Below, in pieces: positions 38,348 through 50,512 of a stretch of DNA of 64,000 bases. The DNA lies in the NCBI GenBank assembly GCA_002104985.1, contig MCGO01000005.1:682001-746000 (forward strand), written 5' to 3'. The position numbers were made by a program, and so were the translations under genes. The DNA is from Rhizoclosmatium globosum. Lineage: Eukaryota; Chytridiomycota; Chytridiomycetes; Chytridiales; Chytriomycetaceae. Numbering within the stretch: position 1 is the stretch's first letter; every line of letters starts with the position of its first letter. Below the pieces are notes generated by a model. That model saw only the letters and a list, made by a program, of their open reading frames with translations. It was not told the DNA's origin and did no database searches.

Positions 38348-40037
38348 ATGCAGTACCAATACCCACCGCAAGGAAAACAGGCAGCAGCCGCTCCTGCACC
38401 GCCGGCTACAGCAGCGAGCCAATCAGCAGGTGCTCTCGCACAACAACAAGCAGCATGGTGAGCTGGAGCTGTTTTAAGGGTCAAGGGACTGACAGTTCAC
38501 TCGGGTTAGGCAAGCATACGGTGCCCAGCAACAATATGCCCAGGCAGCGCTTGCTCAGCAGCAACAACAGGCTTGGGCCGCCTACTACGCGAGCCAGGGC
38601 CAGCCGCAGCCGCAGCCAGGACAGGCCCAGGCAGCGCAAGCCACACAGCAGCCGCAAGCCCCCGCCGCCGCCTACGCCTCCGCTTATCCCACAGCTTATC
38701 CCACCGCCACGCCCGCTGCTGCGAATCCCTACGCCGCGTACCAGAGCCCTGCATATGCTGGTGCTCCACACGTGTCTGTGGCGGTTCCACTTCATTACAA
38801 CCCACACACATCTTCACTTGTTCCCGCAACAGCGTTAGCGAATCCTCCTCTTCCCCCTGGTGCTCCTCCTGCTCACGCCTACGCGTCCCCATACACACAA
38901 CATGCCCCACTCCCACAACGCCCAACTTCCTCAGCCCCACCTCCTCCTGGTCCTCCCTCTCGTGATGATCCATATTATCGTAGAGATCGTGATGAAGACA
39001 GGTATCGTGGAGGCGGTGCCAGAGAAGACCGTTGGTCCCGTGACAGAGACTATCCTCCAAAGGTAACCAACCACAAACCAATCGTTTTCGAATTCACTGA
39101 ACGATTTTGTCAGCGACCACGGGATGAATATGAGTACGGTAGCAGTCGTTACGGCCCTCCACCCCCTTTACCACCCCCTTCCTCCCGTGGACCCCCACCA
39201 CCCCCAAGTGCCTATGATCGTGATTATTACAGCCGCGGATATGACCGGTACGGCCCCCCTCCACCACATCAACCACCACCTCCGCACTCTTCCTACCCAC
39301 CACCTCCCCCACGTGGTTATCGGGACTCGAGAGATATGGGACGGTACGATGGACGTGATGATAGATACCCACCCCCACCTCCTCCTCGCAGAGGTTATGA
39401 AAGTGTTCGTGGATATGACGGATATCGAGGTGGAGGACGCGGAGGTAGAGGCGGCTCCAGAGGAGACTTTTATACACGTGGAGGCGATTATAGGCGCGAA
39501 GATACACACGGAGATGGATTTAGTGGAAACACGCAAATCGGAGAGGGCTTTATTGTTATTTCGCGGGTGCTGGAGGACCCATGGGAGCGACTTTTGAATC
39601 CTCCTGTTGGACCAAATGCAGGGGAACAATCTGGACAAGATAAAGAGAAGAAAGAAGAGCATGGAGTTGGTTCTCATAATGGAGAATTAGATGGTGTTCC
39701 GTCTGCTGATTCCAATGCACAAGAAGGACTTGCGAACTCAGACGCCCAAGCAAACCACGAAGCCGTTGATGTTCATGGTAATAATTTACATATTCATCAG
39801 CAGCAGCAGCAAAATGAACTGGAAGACAATGATGAAGATGACGATCGTGAAGAGTATGAGGCGCAGCGACGAGAGTCTGCCAATTTAAATAATGTTGCGA
39901 ATCTGGAAAACGGTGCTGAGGAATTGAAAAGTGTTTCAGAATTTCCCACCAGCGTGGATGATGTTGCTGTTGATTCAGAGAATGACGCGGATACAGGCCA
40001 TAATGGCATTCAGGAAGACGCGGGAGAGTCAATTTGA
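38348..40037 (+). CDS. Q/P/RGG-rich putative RNA-binding protein
   Basis: Exons 38348-38457, 38510-39062 and 39114-40037. The N-terminus is Gln/Ala/Pro-rich and has AWAAYYASQGQ, like the Tyr-rich activation motifs of FUBP-type proteins. The middle is a Tyr/Arg/Pro-rich region (DDPYYRRDRDEDRYRGGG, GPPPPLPPPSSRGPPPPPS) then RGG repeats (YRGGGRGGRGGSRGDF). After this comes a single compact-looking motif GFIVISRVLEDPWERLL and a long acidic tail with QQQQQ. No RRM or KH domain is seen. The intron at 39063-39113 is 51 nt, divisible by three and free of stops, so its retention would only insert 17 residues. The protein is probably largely disordered. Confidence 0.7.
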
Positions 40038-40197
40038 CAGAGTGGAGTATAATACGGACGGATCATCAATCGGGGAATCCCTTTATTTTATCGTTTTTGG
40101 GGAATTGTTTGGCATAAATAAAGCCAATACTACTTAAATCACATTCATTCGACACTCTTTATTCATTAAACAAGCAAAGGAGACGTAAAAACACACA

Positions 40198-41904
40198 CTA
40201 AAAGTTAAAGATATATGGGTTACCGAGGGCCATAACCGGAAGTGTAACATTCAACTTCGCAACATTGTATTGACTGCCCTGAACCAGTAAGCTGCAACCG
40301 GCCAAAGTTGCGTCACCATCGCGAGGATAAATCTTAACAGATGTGAGGCTGTTAACGTCATTGGTGATAACCGTCTTCCACCATGGACTTGTGTCATTCT
40401 TGCCAGTCAAGCAAAACAATTGGTTTCCACACAAGTCTTTTCCGTCAAGGCAATTAAAAGCTGGAAATGAGTCTGTATCGCCAGCGTTTGCGATGTAAGC
40501 AGAACTGGACGTCGCGTAGCTGTTCAATGCGACATTCGTTCCAGTCGTGTCGAACACTTCGAGCAAATTGAAGCCCAGGACAGCACGAGGACAAGAGAGT
40601 TTAACCGTTGTAGAGTTAACATAGTTGATGGTGAGGTTATAAGCTGTAGGCGTGTCGCTGCTAAGCTGCTGCAAGTTTCGCTGTTGAACGATTCCAGAGA
40701 TTGAGTCCGATATCGTCACGAAGCAACCGTTTCCAATATTACTCTTTGCGGCTTTCCAGATTTTTACAGTTGAAATGATAGCCGAAGGTAGAGGAAGAGA
40801 TAGGCTGATGCGAGGGTAGTTGTCATTTGCTGCAGTTATGAGGGTAGTACTGTAGTCTCCATCAATCTCATTAGTAGGAGTGCCGGATACTATTGAAGTC
40901 GCCCTAACAGTTCCCTGGCCTGCAATATTGACTCCATCTGCCGTGAAAACTTCGATTTCAGCAAGTGCCAGGGGACTTGTTCCTACACAAGCCACGTTCA
41001 ACATAGTGGTTGGTTTTGGGATATCAAACGTGTATGGTACAGTTAAGTCTCCATTTGGAGGGTCTGGAATCCGAGTAGACAACAAAGGAATTTGAGTACT
41101 TCCAATCCGAGCTGTTACAGTGAGCAAGCATCCGGAAAAGTGCCATGCCCCGTCATCGAGTCGAGGATACAACGTCAAGTTGGTAAGTGTTCGATAATCA
41201 TTTGGAACTACAGCTTTCCACCAGGCATCTGTTTCGCCCTCGGTTTGTTGGCAGCGGATTGGTACGCCTTTAGGGTCGTAACCAAACAAGCAGTTCAAAG
41301 CATCAACAGAGTTACGACCGGCGGTGTCAAATTCAGCATAGCCGCTTGAGGCTACGTTCGTTCCGTTTGTGTTGTATACTTCCAGTTTTTTGAAACTCAC
41401 TCCGCGAGGACACGAGCTAAGCTTTACCGTGGTGTCAGAGTCATAATTCATGGTGAAAATCCATGGACAAGTGTTTGTAATTATACTTGGACCCATTTGT
41501 GGATGAAGCGCGTCTTTTTGAACAGCACCCTTTTCCGAGTCGTAGACAGTGAGCCAGCATCCTGGCCAAAACTCATTATTCCAGACCTGCCAGAGCTTGA
41601 TTGTTGTGATGCTCGTGGCAGGAACCGGCACTCTGACGTTCATCCATTGGTATGGCGGAGAGTCAGCTGTGTAGCAAGCCGAGTCATAATTACCGTCGAT
41701 ACATCTGGAGGCATCTAAGCCACCATGGACAGAACTCATTGTCGCTTCTCCTTGGAGAGCAATATTGGTGCCGTTCGCCTCGAAGATTTCAATTTCGGCA
41801 AATTCAAAGTAAGGCATCGAGTTACACTCGATAGTGACATTTGTGTATGGATCGACGGCTGACGTAGATACCGCGAACAGAATGAGAGATGCGAAAATGT
41901 TCAT
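40198..41904 (-). CDS. Secreted protein with four discoidin-like (F5/8 type C-like) units
   Basis: Intronless, 568 aa, with a signal peptide (MNIFASLILFAVSTSAV). Four related units can be seen in an A-B-A-B order. A units start FAEIEIFEANGTNIALQG and LAEIEVFTADGVNIAGQG and include DGNYDSACYTA or DGDYSTTLIT, then a VRVPVP or LSLPLP strand and IKLW or VKIW. B units start FKKLEVYNTNGTNVA and FNLLEVFDTTGTNVALNS, then ALNCLFGYD or AFNCLDGKD, a W-W-K box and LYPR or IYPR. The xLxVy...G.NVA.....S pattern resembles fucolectin and discoidin domains, which bind glycans. Several N-glycosylation sites (NVT, NGT, NLT). A secreted or wall-associated lectin is likely but is inference. Confidence 0.75.
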   Translation of the reverse strand: MNIFASLILFAVSTSAVDPYTNVTIECNSMPYFEFAEIEIFEANGTNIALQGEATMSSVHGGLDASRCIDGNYDSACYTADSPPYQWMNVRVPVPATSITTIKLWQVWNNEFWPGCWLTVYDSEKGAVQKDALHPQMGPSIITNTCPWIFTMNYDSDTTVKLSSCPRGVSFKKLEVYNTNGTNVASSGYAEFDTAGRNSVDALNCLFGYDPKGVPIRCQQTEGETDAWWKAVVPNDYRTLTNLTLYPRLDDGAWHFSGCLLTVTARIGSTQIPLLSTRIPDPPNGDLTVPYTFDIPKPTTMLNVACVGTSPLALAEIEVFTADGVNIAGQGTVRATSIVSGTPTNEIDGDYSTTLITAANDNYPRISLSLPLPSAIISTVKIWKAAKSNIGNGCFVTISDSISGIVQQRNLQQLSSDTPTAYNLTINYVNSTTVKLSCPRAVLGFNLLEVFDTTGTNVALNSYATSSSAYIANAGDTDSFPAFNCLDGKDLCGNQLFCLTGKNDTSPWWKTVITNDVNSLTSVKIYPRDGDATLAGCSLLVQGSQYNVAKLNVTLPVMALGNPYIFNF

Positions 41905-42417
41905 ATCTGTTTGGCTGTTGGGTAAGAAAATCCTTGCCCCGAATTACTCACCGGACTGAGATATGGGTTTAAAACTGTGTGGATATAATACGAGGAATTA
42001 TTGATACAGAGACCTATATGACGAGAAATTTAGGTTGACAGGCCTCATTCAACATCATACAAACAGTTGAACACAGTTGAATCGTGAGTTAACTATCCTC
42101 TTTTTGAGACTTGCTGCGGAGCCCTGTTGATTCGGCGGTTTTTTTTTTAAAAGAAAAGTCACTTAATTTTAAAACTCGTTGAGGAGACTTGTCAAAGTGC
42201 CTGTCAAACGTCGGAATGCAGATTAATCATCAACAACAGGAAGAGACACACGTTGTCAGTGGGTTTCAATGCTCTCGTGCCATACTAAAGATATTCGGTA
42301 CCGGTTTACCGGTATATACTATGTAACAGGCAACTTAACCATTATTCACAATACGTCAATTTGACACGACGAAAATGTGATTAATCATCAAAAGTAAACA
42401 TCACTTTACATCAAATG
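41905..42417. other. Gap upstream of the discoidin-like gene
   Basis: About 510 nt with no coding frame of interest. It includes the promoter of the secreted gene and the 3' flank of the WDR89-like gene. An AT-rich stretch is the only visible feature. Confidence 0.5.
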
Positions 42418-43592
42418 TTAATTCCGCCACAGTGACACAACACCATCTTCTCCACCGCTCACAAGAGTTCTCCCCGCCCTATTCCAATAAACGCCACGCA
42501 CGATATCCTTGTGCCCACCATTCAACGAATACACAAGCTCCATCGTATCCAACGCAACATTCATAATCCCAATCGTTCCATTCTGCTTCCCACCAACAAG
42601 ATACAACCGCCCCTCAGCCGCATCATAAACGCTATCAATCAAATACTCCACGCTTCCAAACCCGTTGAAATCATGCCTTCGAACGTCCCCGAAATCTTTG
42701 ACAAGATTCGCCTCCTCGAATGTATACAATGCGAATGTTTCAACGTGCGTTTGTGCGAAAATGTATTCGTAGCTTGGACCAAAGAATCCGATTTTGTTGA
42801 TGGAGTTGTAGTTGATGACTTGGTAGAGGGAGTCGTCTTCGGAGAGGTTTGGAGTCAGGTTGTATAGGTTTATGAGGTTATCGGTACTTCCGGATAGGAG
42901 GAGGGTATCTTGGGTTGGGTGGAAGCGGACCTTTGGTGTTGACCGAATATATTTCAGAAACGTTGCAGATTGGGGAGCGAATTCAGGAAGCTTTTCCTTA
43001 CCTGTGTGATATCGTCTGAATGACAGTCAATAAACTGGGCTAAAGGTGCTGCACCAGCTCGAACATCCCTGCAAAGAAAAACGTGTTTACCAAAAACTGG
43101 GATCCGTGAAGCAAAGCCCAGATAAAACTAACCACATGAGCAATCTCGCAACATCTTCGCCATCTGGTCCAGCCTTCTCAGCAAGCTCCGTCCCTGCTGC
43201 TAAAATCGTTCCAGACGCGTTACGAGAGAGCGACAGAATGGATGATCCACCTATTAGAAACCAAATACGACTGTCAAATATCCCATTATTTCCACAACTG
43301 TATGTCCTTTACCATTCAATACTCCAATAGCAGCAACTCCCGTCCGAAGATCAAACACACCAACATTGCCATCCATCCCTCCAACATAGACCGTCTCTCC
43401 AACACCGAAAGCAACTTCAGAGATTGGGCTTGAAGTTGTTAGCGTTGTTGTGCAGGATACTGTGTTTGGATCAAGCACTTTGACGGCGCCGGAGGAGCAT
43501 GGGGCAAGGAGGTATGCGCCTGAGGGAGACGGATTGATTGAGAGAATGTAGTCCTCGTTTTGGATTTGCGATGTGAGTTGGAATGGTTGCAT
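42418..43592 (-). CDS. WDR89: WDR89-like WD40 protein
   Basis: Four exons, 43592-43313, 43250-43133, 43068-43002 and 42930-42418, give 325 aa in frame. WD-type strands: AYLLAPCSSGAVKVLD, GVGETVYVGGMDGNVGVFD, TDNLINLYNL, and HKDIVRGVYWNRAGRTLVSG followed by GEDGVVSLW. The segment CHSDDITQVRFHPTQDTLLL with SGSTDNLINLYNL and an acidic SEDDSLYQVINYNSINKIGF matches the WDR89 family rather than general WD40 proteins. The function of WDR89 is not well known. The exon 3 to exon 4 intron (71 nt) is the longest in the gene. Confidence 0.82.
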
Positions 43593-43799
43593 CGTTTGTT
43601 GACGAGAAGACCGTTCAGAGGCAAAAAACAAAAAACGGATAGAAGGAGAATGTTAACTGGATTCATTATTGAGGGCATCACAAAATAAGATTATATCAGG
43701 CCCACAAGTGATACAGAAGAGGAAGATACTATGTTCATAAACAAGAAATGGCACATTTACAAATCATCGCAAAATCACCTTGAGCAGAGTTAGAACCAC

Positions 43800-45365
43800 T
43801 CAATCCTGAAAAAGAATATAACTCACCAACACAACGATAAGTCCAATAGCACCAAGAACAGTATACAAGCAGCACATTCGATTTTGCGCCGCCTTTTGTC
43901 GTTCCGCTGCAATCCGAAGTTCATTTGTAGCACCCTCGACATTGATCGCGACCTGACCCACGTTTGACTCAATATGATCTGTAAGAGATTAGAGTTCCGA
44001 GACAAAAGTCAGTAAACGGGTTACTCACCAAACATATACTGCTGCTCGCCCACAATTGTTCCAAGATCTCGGAATATCTCATTCACTTCAATAATAGACC
44101 GCTCAATGTTCTGCAAGTCTTGCTCACGCTCTTGGATGAGGGATTCATTGTATTCGACTTCTGCGTCCAGAGTTTCGGCCTGTTGTTGGAGAAGAGGTGC
44201 GTTTTCGTTGTCATTGTCGTTGTCGTCATTGTCATGTGCTCTGTTGAGGAATGTGTTGGATAGGACAGGAAATGAGGGTGGAGGGAAACGACGTACTGTA
44301 GTTGCTGTTGTTTTTGGTGGTTGCGTGCTTTTTGGACGTATTCAGCAGACTTTTTGGCTGCTATTTTGGACACGTTTTGAAACCGAGCCTGTTTGTATTG
44401 TGTGAGAACTGTATGGAATGACATAGAATTATTGGTACACACCAGTACACTTTCGAAATCTTTTTGCAGCTTCTGTTGAGCCATTTTATGTTGTCGCTAG
44501 AGATTTTAAAGACGTTAGTTGGCATTGAAGGAATCGAGTTGAACATACTCCTTCAAAGTTGGAGGTATTTTCCGGAATAACAAGGGATTTCAAGTCAGCG
44601 CCCGTTTGTTTAATCATATCACGTGTGTTTTCTGTGAGCTCGTGCCTGTGGAAGCAGATGTGTGAGGTATTGTGGTTGAAGAGAATGATTGGTTGTGAGA
44701 GTCCATTGAATATGCTGATTCGACACCAATTTGACATATTCTGATGATTCAATCAAGTTGTGTGAATCTGATGCCAATCTGAATATCGTGGGAGTGTGGT
44801 ATCCAAACTCAAGCAACACACCATCCACGTCACATAGACACCCCATCCCCATATACTCCATCAAGACAAATAGTTTCCTCTATATTACTGTGTTTGCAGT
44901 ATCGCGCGAGTGAGATAGATGCGAGAGAGACCAGGTATTTATAGGATCCCTTTGGCCGAAACTCACAGACGTTGTCGCAGCTCAGGCGAATCCTTCGGTC
45001 CGCCCAGCAGTTTCACGAGGGCATCGAGAGAAGCGACGTTATTTGAGATAGTGAATATAGCCTGACTCGCTCTGTCCCAGACTCGTCGTCCTTGGGTGAT
45101 TGCGCTGTTCTCTGGTGCAACTGTCGCTGTTTAGAAGCCAATTAAATTGAAGGGCACAAGACAAACCAGGCGAGGCCGAGCGCGGAATCGACTGGCCCGG
45201 CGGCGGCGTGTTTCCCTTTGGCGTTGTTCGGGCGAGTTGGATTGGCCGCCCGCCACTGCCACTGCTTCTCTGAGCCGTGTCTTCGAACGGCCGCGTCGAG
45301 AGCCCAGTTGCCGCTGCGTTGGCCGTCGGTGGCTGAGATGTCGGATTGAAGTCGCCAAAGGACAT
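43800..45365 (-). CDS. PEP12: Endosomal/vacuolar Qa-SNARE (syntaxin-7/Pep12 type)
   Basis: Six exons, 45365-45167, 45126-44967, 44645-44549, 44496-44297, 44240-44029 and 43978-43800, give 348 aa. The Habc region includes HELTENTRDMIKQTGADLK and MAQQKLQKDFESVLV. The SNARE helix reads ERSIIEVNEIFRDLGTIVGE with the ionic-layer Gln in GEQQYMF, then HIESNVGQVAINVEGATNEL. A C-terminal anchor (MCCLYTVLGAIGLIVVLVSY) follows, ending near the membrane. The motif NEIF(R/K)DLG is characteristic of syntaxin-7/12 and Pep12. Two cysteines before the anchor could be palmitoylated. Intron 2 is about 321 nt, the longest in the window. Confidence 0.92.
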
Positions 45366-45409
45366 CGAGTTTTTGGATGAGTTTGTTTATTGTATACTAA
45401 AGAAGAATT

Positions 45410-45964
45410 CTATCGTCGGCCGCCAAATACTTTGACGAATCCATCTTTGAGCTCTTCAACGAATCGTGAAATAAACTAGGGGGTAGTAGGTTAGTCTGTT
45501 GTTTTAGTTGCTAGAGCGACAAGCCTATCATCCTTCCACTCTTCTCTACTCTCTACTATCTACTGCCTACACTCTCTTTTCAGTCTTCATAGATCACTCA
45601 CCCCAGGCTCATGGTGTGGATCAACGTATGGTTTGAATGGCTCTGCATTTCCAGTCTTCAAGTTGTTGATCTGATGGTTCGTTCGGTGCACAAACTGCCT
45701 GAACAGATGGCTGTTTGTGAGGTAGTCCACTAGCTGGCGGTGCACGTGTGGTGTTGCTGATTGGCCCACAAGCGATCTGAAGATGTTGTTGAACATTGGA
45801 TTGGGTACGGTGGTGGATGCTGATTCCGAATAGATTCTATGGTCCAGAGTATGTGATTGAAGGAAAGCGGTGCAGCTGAGGATGCGGCAGTGATTCCAAC
45901 GTGGTTTGTTTTGGAGGTTTTGGAAACAAAGAAAAGAGATGGACGATTGCCAATCCGCAGTCAT
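45410..45964 (-). CDS. Small putative mitochondrial protein
   Basis: Two exons, 45964-45602 and 45475-45410, give 142 aa if the first Met is used; an internal Met at MFNNIFRSLVG (45796) would give an 86-aa form. The first 55 residues are rich in Arg, Ser and Cys with no acidic run, compatible with a mitochondrial presequence. The conserved-looking part runs from FRSLVGQSATPHVHRQLVDY through VDPHHEPGFISRFVEELKDG to KVFGGRR. I do not recognise the family. With the upstream Met, its start lies inside the first codons of the divergent Gemin6 gene. Confidence 0.6.
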
Positions 45965-46348
45965 CTCAGTACCTGAAGCATTCGATCTGCTTGGATCTTC
46001 AGTTATTCTGCAATTGCATCCATCGTCTCTCTTGACTTCAGCTTCTCTGGCGGACCTTCAAGTCCGTGGAACTCTTGTCTCCATGGATCCAACTTCTGGC
46101 TCAGCTATACTGCTCTCGCATTCATCCGCTGTCGAAGCCGATAAACAGTCGAATCAACTCAGAATAATATTTGGACATGCCATTGCCTCAATTGAGTGTG
46201 AGTTTCTCGCTCCACTACCTTCATAATGAAATGTAACTCAGTTCATTCTGTAGATGATACTCTAAACGAAACACCTCCAAAAACGCGAGAAGAGTTGGAT
46301 CAGATTCTGGAATCCATTTCAGTACATCGCCATACTAACCACTCATAA
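45939..46348 (+). CDS. GEMIN6: Gemin6-like Sm-fold protein
   Basis: Exons 45939-46197 and 46254-46348 give 117 aa. The Sm-like core ADLQVRGTLVSMDPTSGSAI then LRIIFGHAIASIEYDTL matches the Gemin6 pattern of beta-strands with D-P-x-S-x-x-I-x-L and I-x-G-H-A-x-x-x-x-E. A helix TREELDQILESI ends the protein. Gemin6 pairs with Gemin7 in the SMN complex that assembles Sm cores on snRNAs. Many fungi have lost most Gemins, so its presence supports an early-diverging fungus. Identification rests on the pattern, not on a long match. Confidence 0.75.
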
Positions 46349-49133
<2,785 letters not shown>

Positions 49134-49313
49134 ATGTTTTATTAATCAACCATTTTTGCATCTACCTATTTGTGTAAAAAGAAATAAATCATGTTTCTAT
49201 CGTCGTTAAATACTTGCCCCCCTTTGATTTGTTCGTGGTGAAACAAGTTAGCTGGATGGATGTCATCAAGTGTTCATAAACTCGGCAACATAATTGTACT
49301 ACTAAACATAATT

Positions 49314-50080
49314 TTATTCTACACTTTCCAAGCCTAGACGCCGAAGTTTCCGTCGCTGAACCACCTTTCCCATTTGCACTACTCGGTCAACGCCATTAAT
49401 CTTTTTATACATCCCACACGCATTACAGAGTCGATTGCCTGTTGGTTTTTAGAATCAGTTGATTTTGGATGAGAAATGGAGGGTACGCCACCTTCAGCAT
49501 CGCGTCTCCACATTGGCGTCCGTGTAGCATTACAGTTTTTACACGTGAACTGATTAAGATTTGACTGCTGTACTGAAGAAGAAGGCCCCGGATACGACAT
49601 GGAAGCCGAACGCAGCTGATGATGTGGAGTTGAAGGAGGAGCGGGTGGCGGTGGCGTAGGCAGAGGAACCGAAGCCTTCAAACTCCGCATCATCAACCGA
49701 TCTTCCTCCTCCGATTCCTCCTGAACAACCAACGTCGTTGCTGGATCCAACAACAAATCCGGGCCAATCAAACCATCCCCAAAGTCCCCAAAGTAACTTG
49801 ACAGCGACGCAGCCGACAGCGACGGCACCGGTCGCGTTGGGGCAGCCAGACTGTATAGAGTGGGTTCGGAGTGGTGCCGCGACATGAGTTGGTTGAACTG
49901 GTTGTCCAGGTCCATGTTGAACATAAGAAGGGGCGATTCGAGGGAATCCGTGTCATCTGCGGAATCGCCGTCTCGCCCGAGTCCTTCGCTGGAGAATAGG
50001 GACTCTGGGAGTGTGAAGGGGGATAGGAACGTGTTGGAGGAGTGGGCACTTTTGAACGGCGACGGTTGGAGTGGGTCCAT
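49314..50080 (-). CDS. GATA-type zinc finger transcription factor
   Basis: Two exons, 50080-49492 and 49438-49314, give 237 aa. A single C-terminal GATA finger spans the intron: CKNCNATRTPMWRRDAEG then NRLCNACGMYKKINGVDR, i.e. C-X2-C-X17-C-X2-C. The basic tail KVVQRRKLRRLG follows. The N-terminal part is Ser/Pro/Asp-rich (LGRDGDSADDTDSLESPLLM), like an activation domain. Without the spliced second exon the finger is incomplete. In fungi such factors control nitrogen use, light response or siderophore genes; nothing here tells which. Confidence 0.88.
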
Positions 50081-50512
50081 AGTATTTACTAATTAGGGCT
50101 GGGGTGTAGTACTGTACGGGGAATATCGGGGGACAGAGAAATGGGGGGAGGAAAGGTGGTATGTGCTATTTGAGTTTCTTTCCGGTGCTGGGTTATATCT
50201 TATCGTTGGATACAGATTGTCACGGGTGGATTGAGGGGGGAATCGGGAGCTTGTGTTTTGTGCTTCCGAACGCACATGGGACTTGCCCGCCGATCCCAGT
50301 CGCAATCGAGGGATTTCCATAAAAAAAAGTAAACAATGAATTAAGTTTCCTTCAATTAAATGTTTTATTGGGATAGTATTTCCTCACCAGCCACACGCCA
50401 CCTTTTGCAAAACTTCCCTTCAAATGACAAGTCAGAACATTGCTCTTGTCCTTGACTCTGTTTCCAGCCAACTCAGACCGTTTCCTTCGAAACTGTAGAT
50501 GCATCCTTTCTG
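50081..50512. promoter_or_regulatory. Divergent region between GATA factor and CTD-like protein
   Basis: About 430 nt with no supported gene. A minus-strand frame (50093-50320) sits where the 5' UTR of the GATA gene should be and has no motif. Confidence 0.5.
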
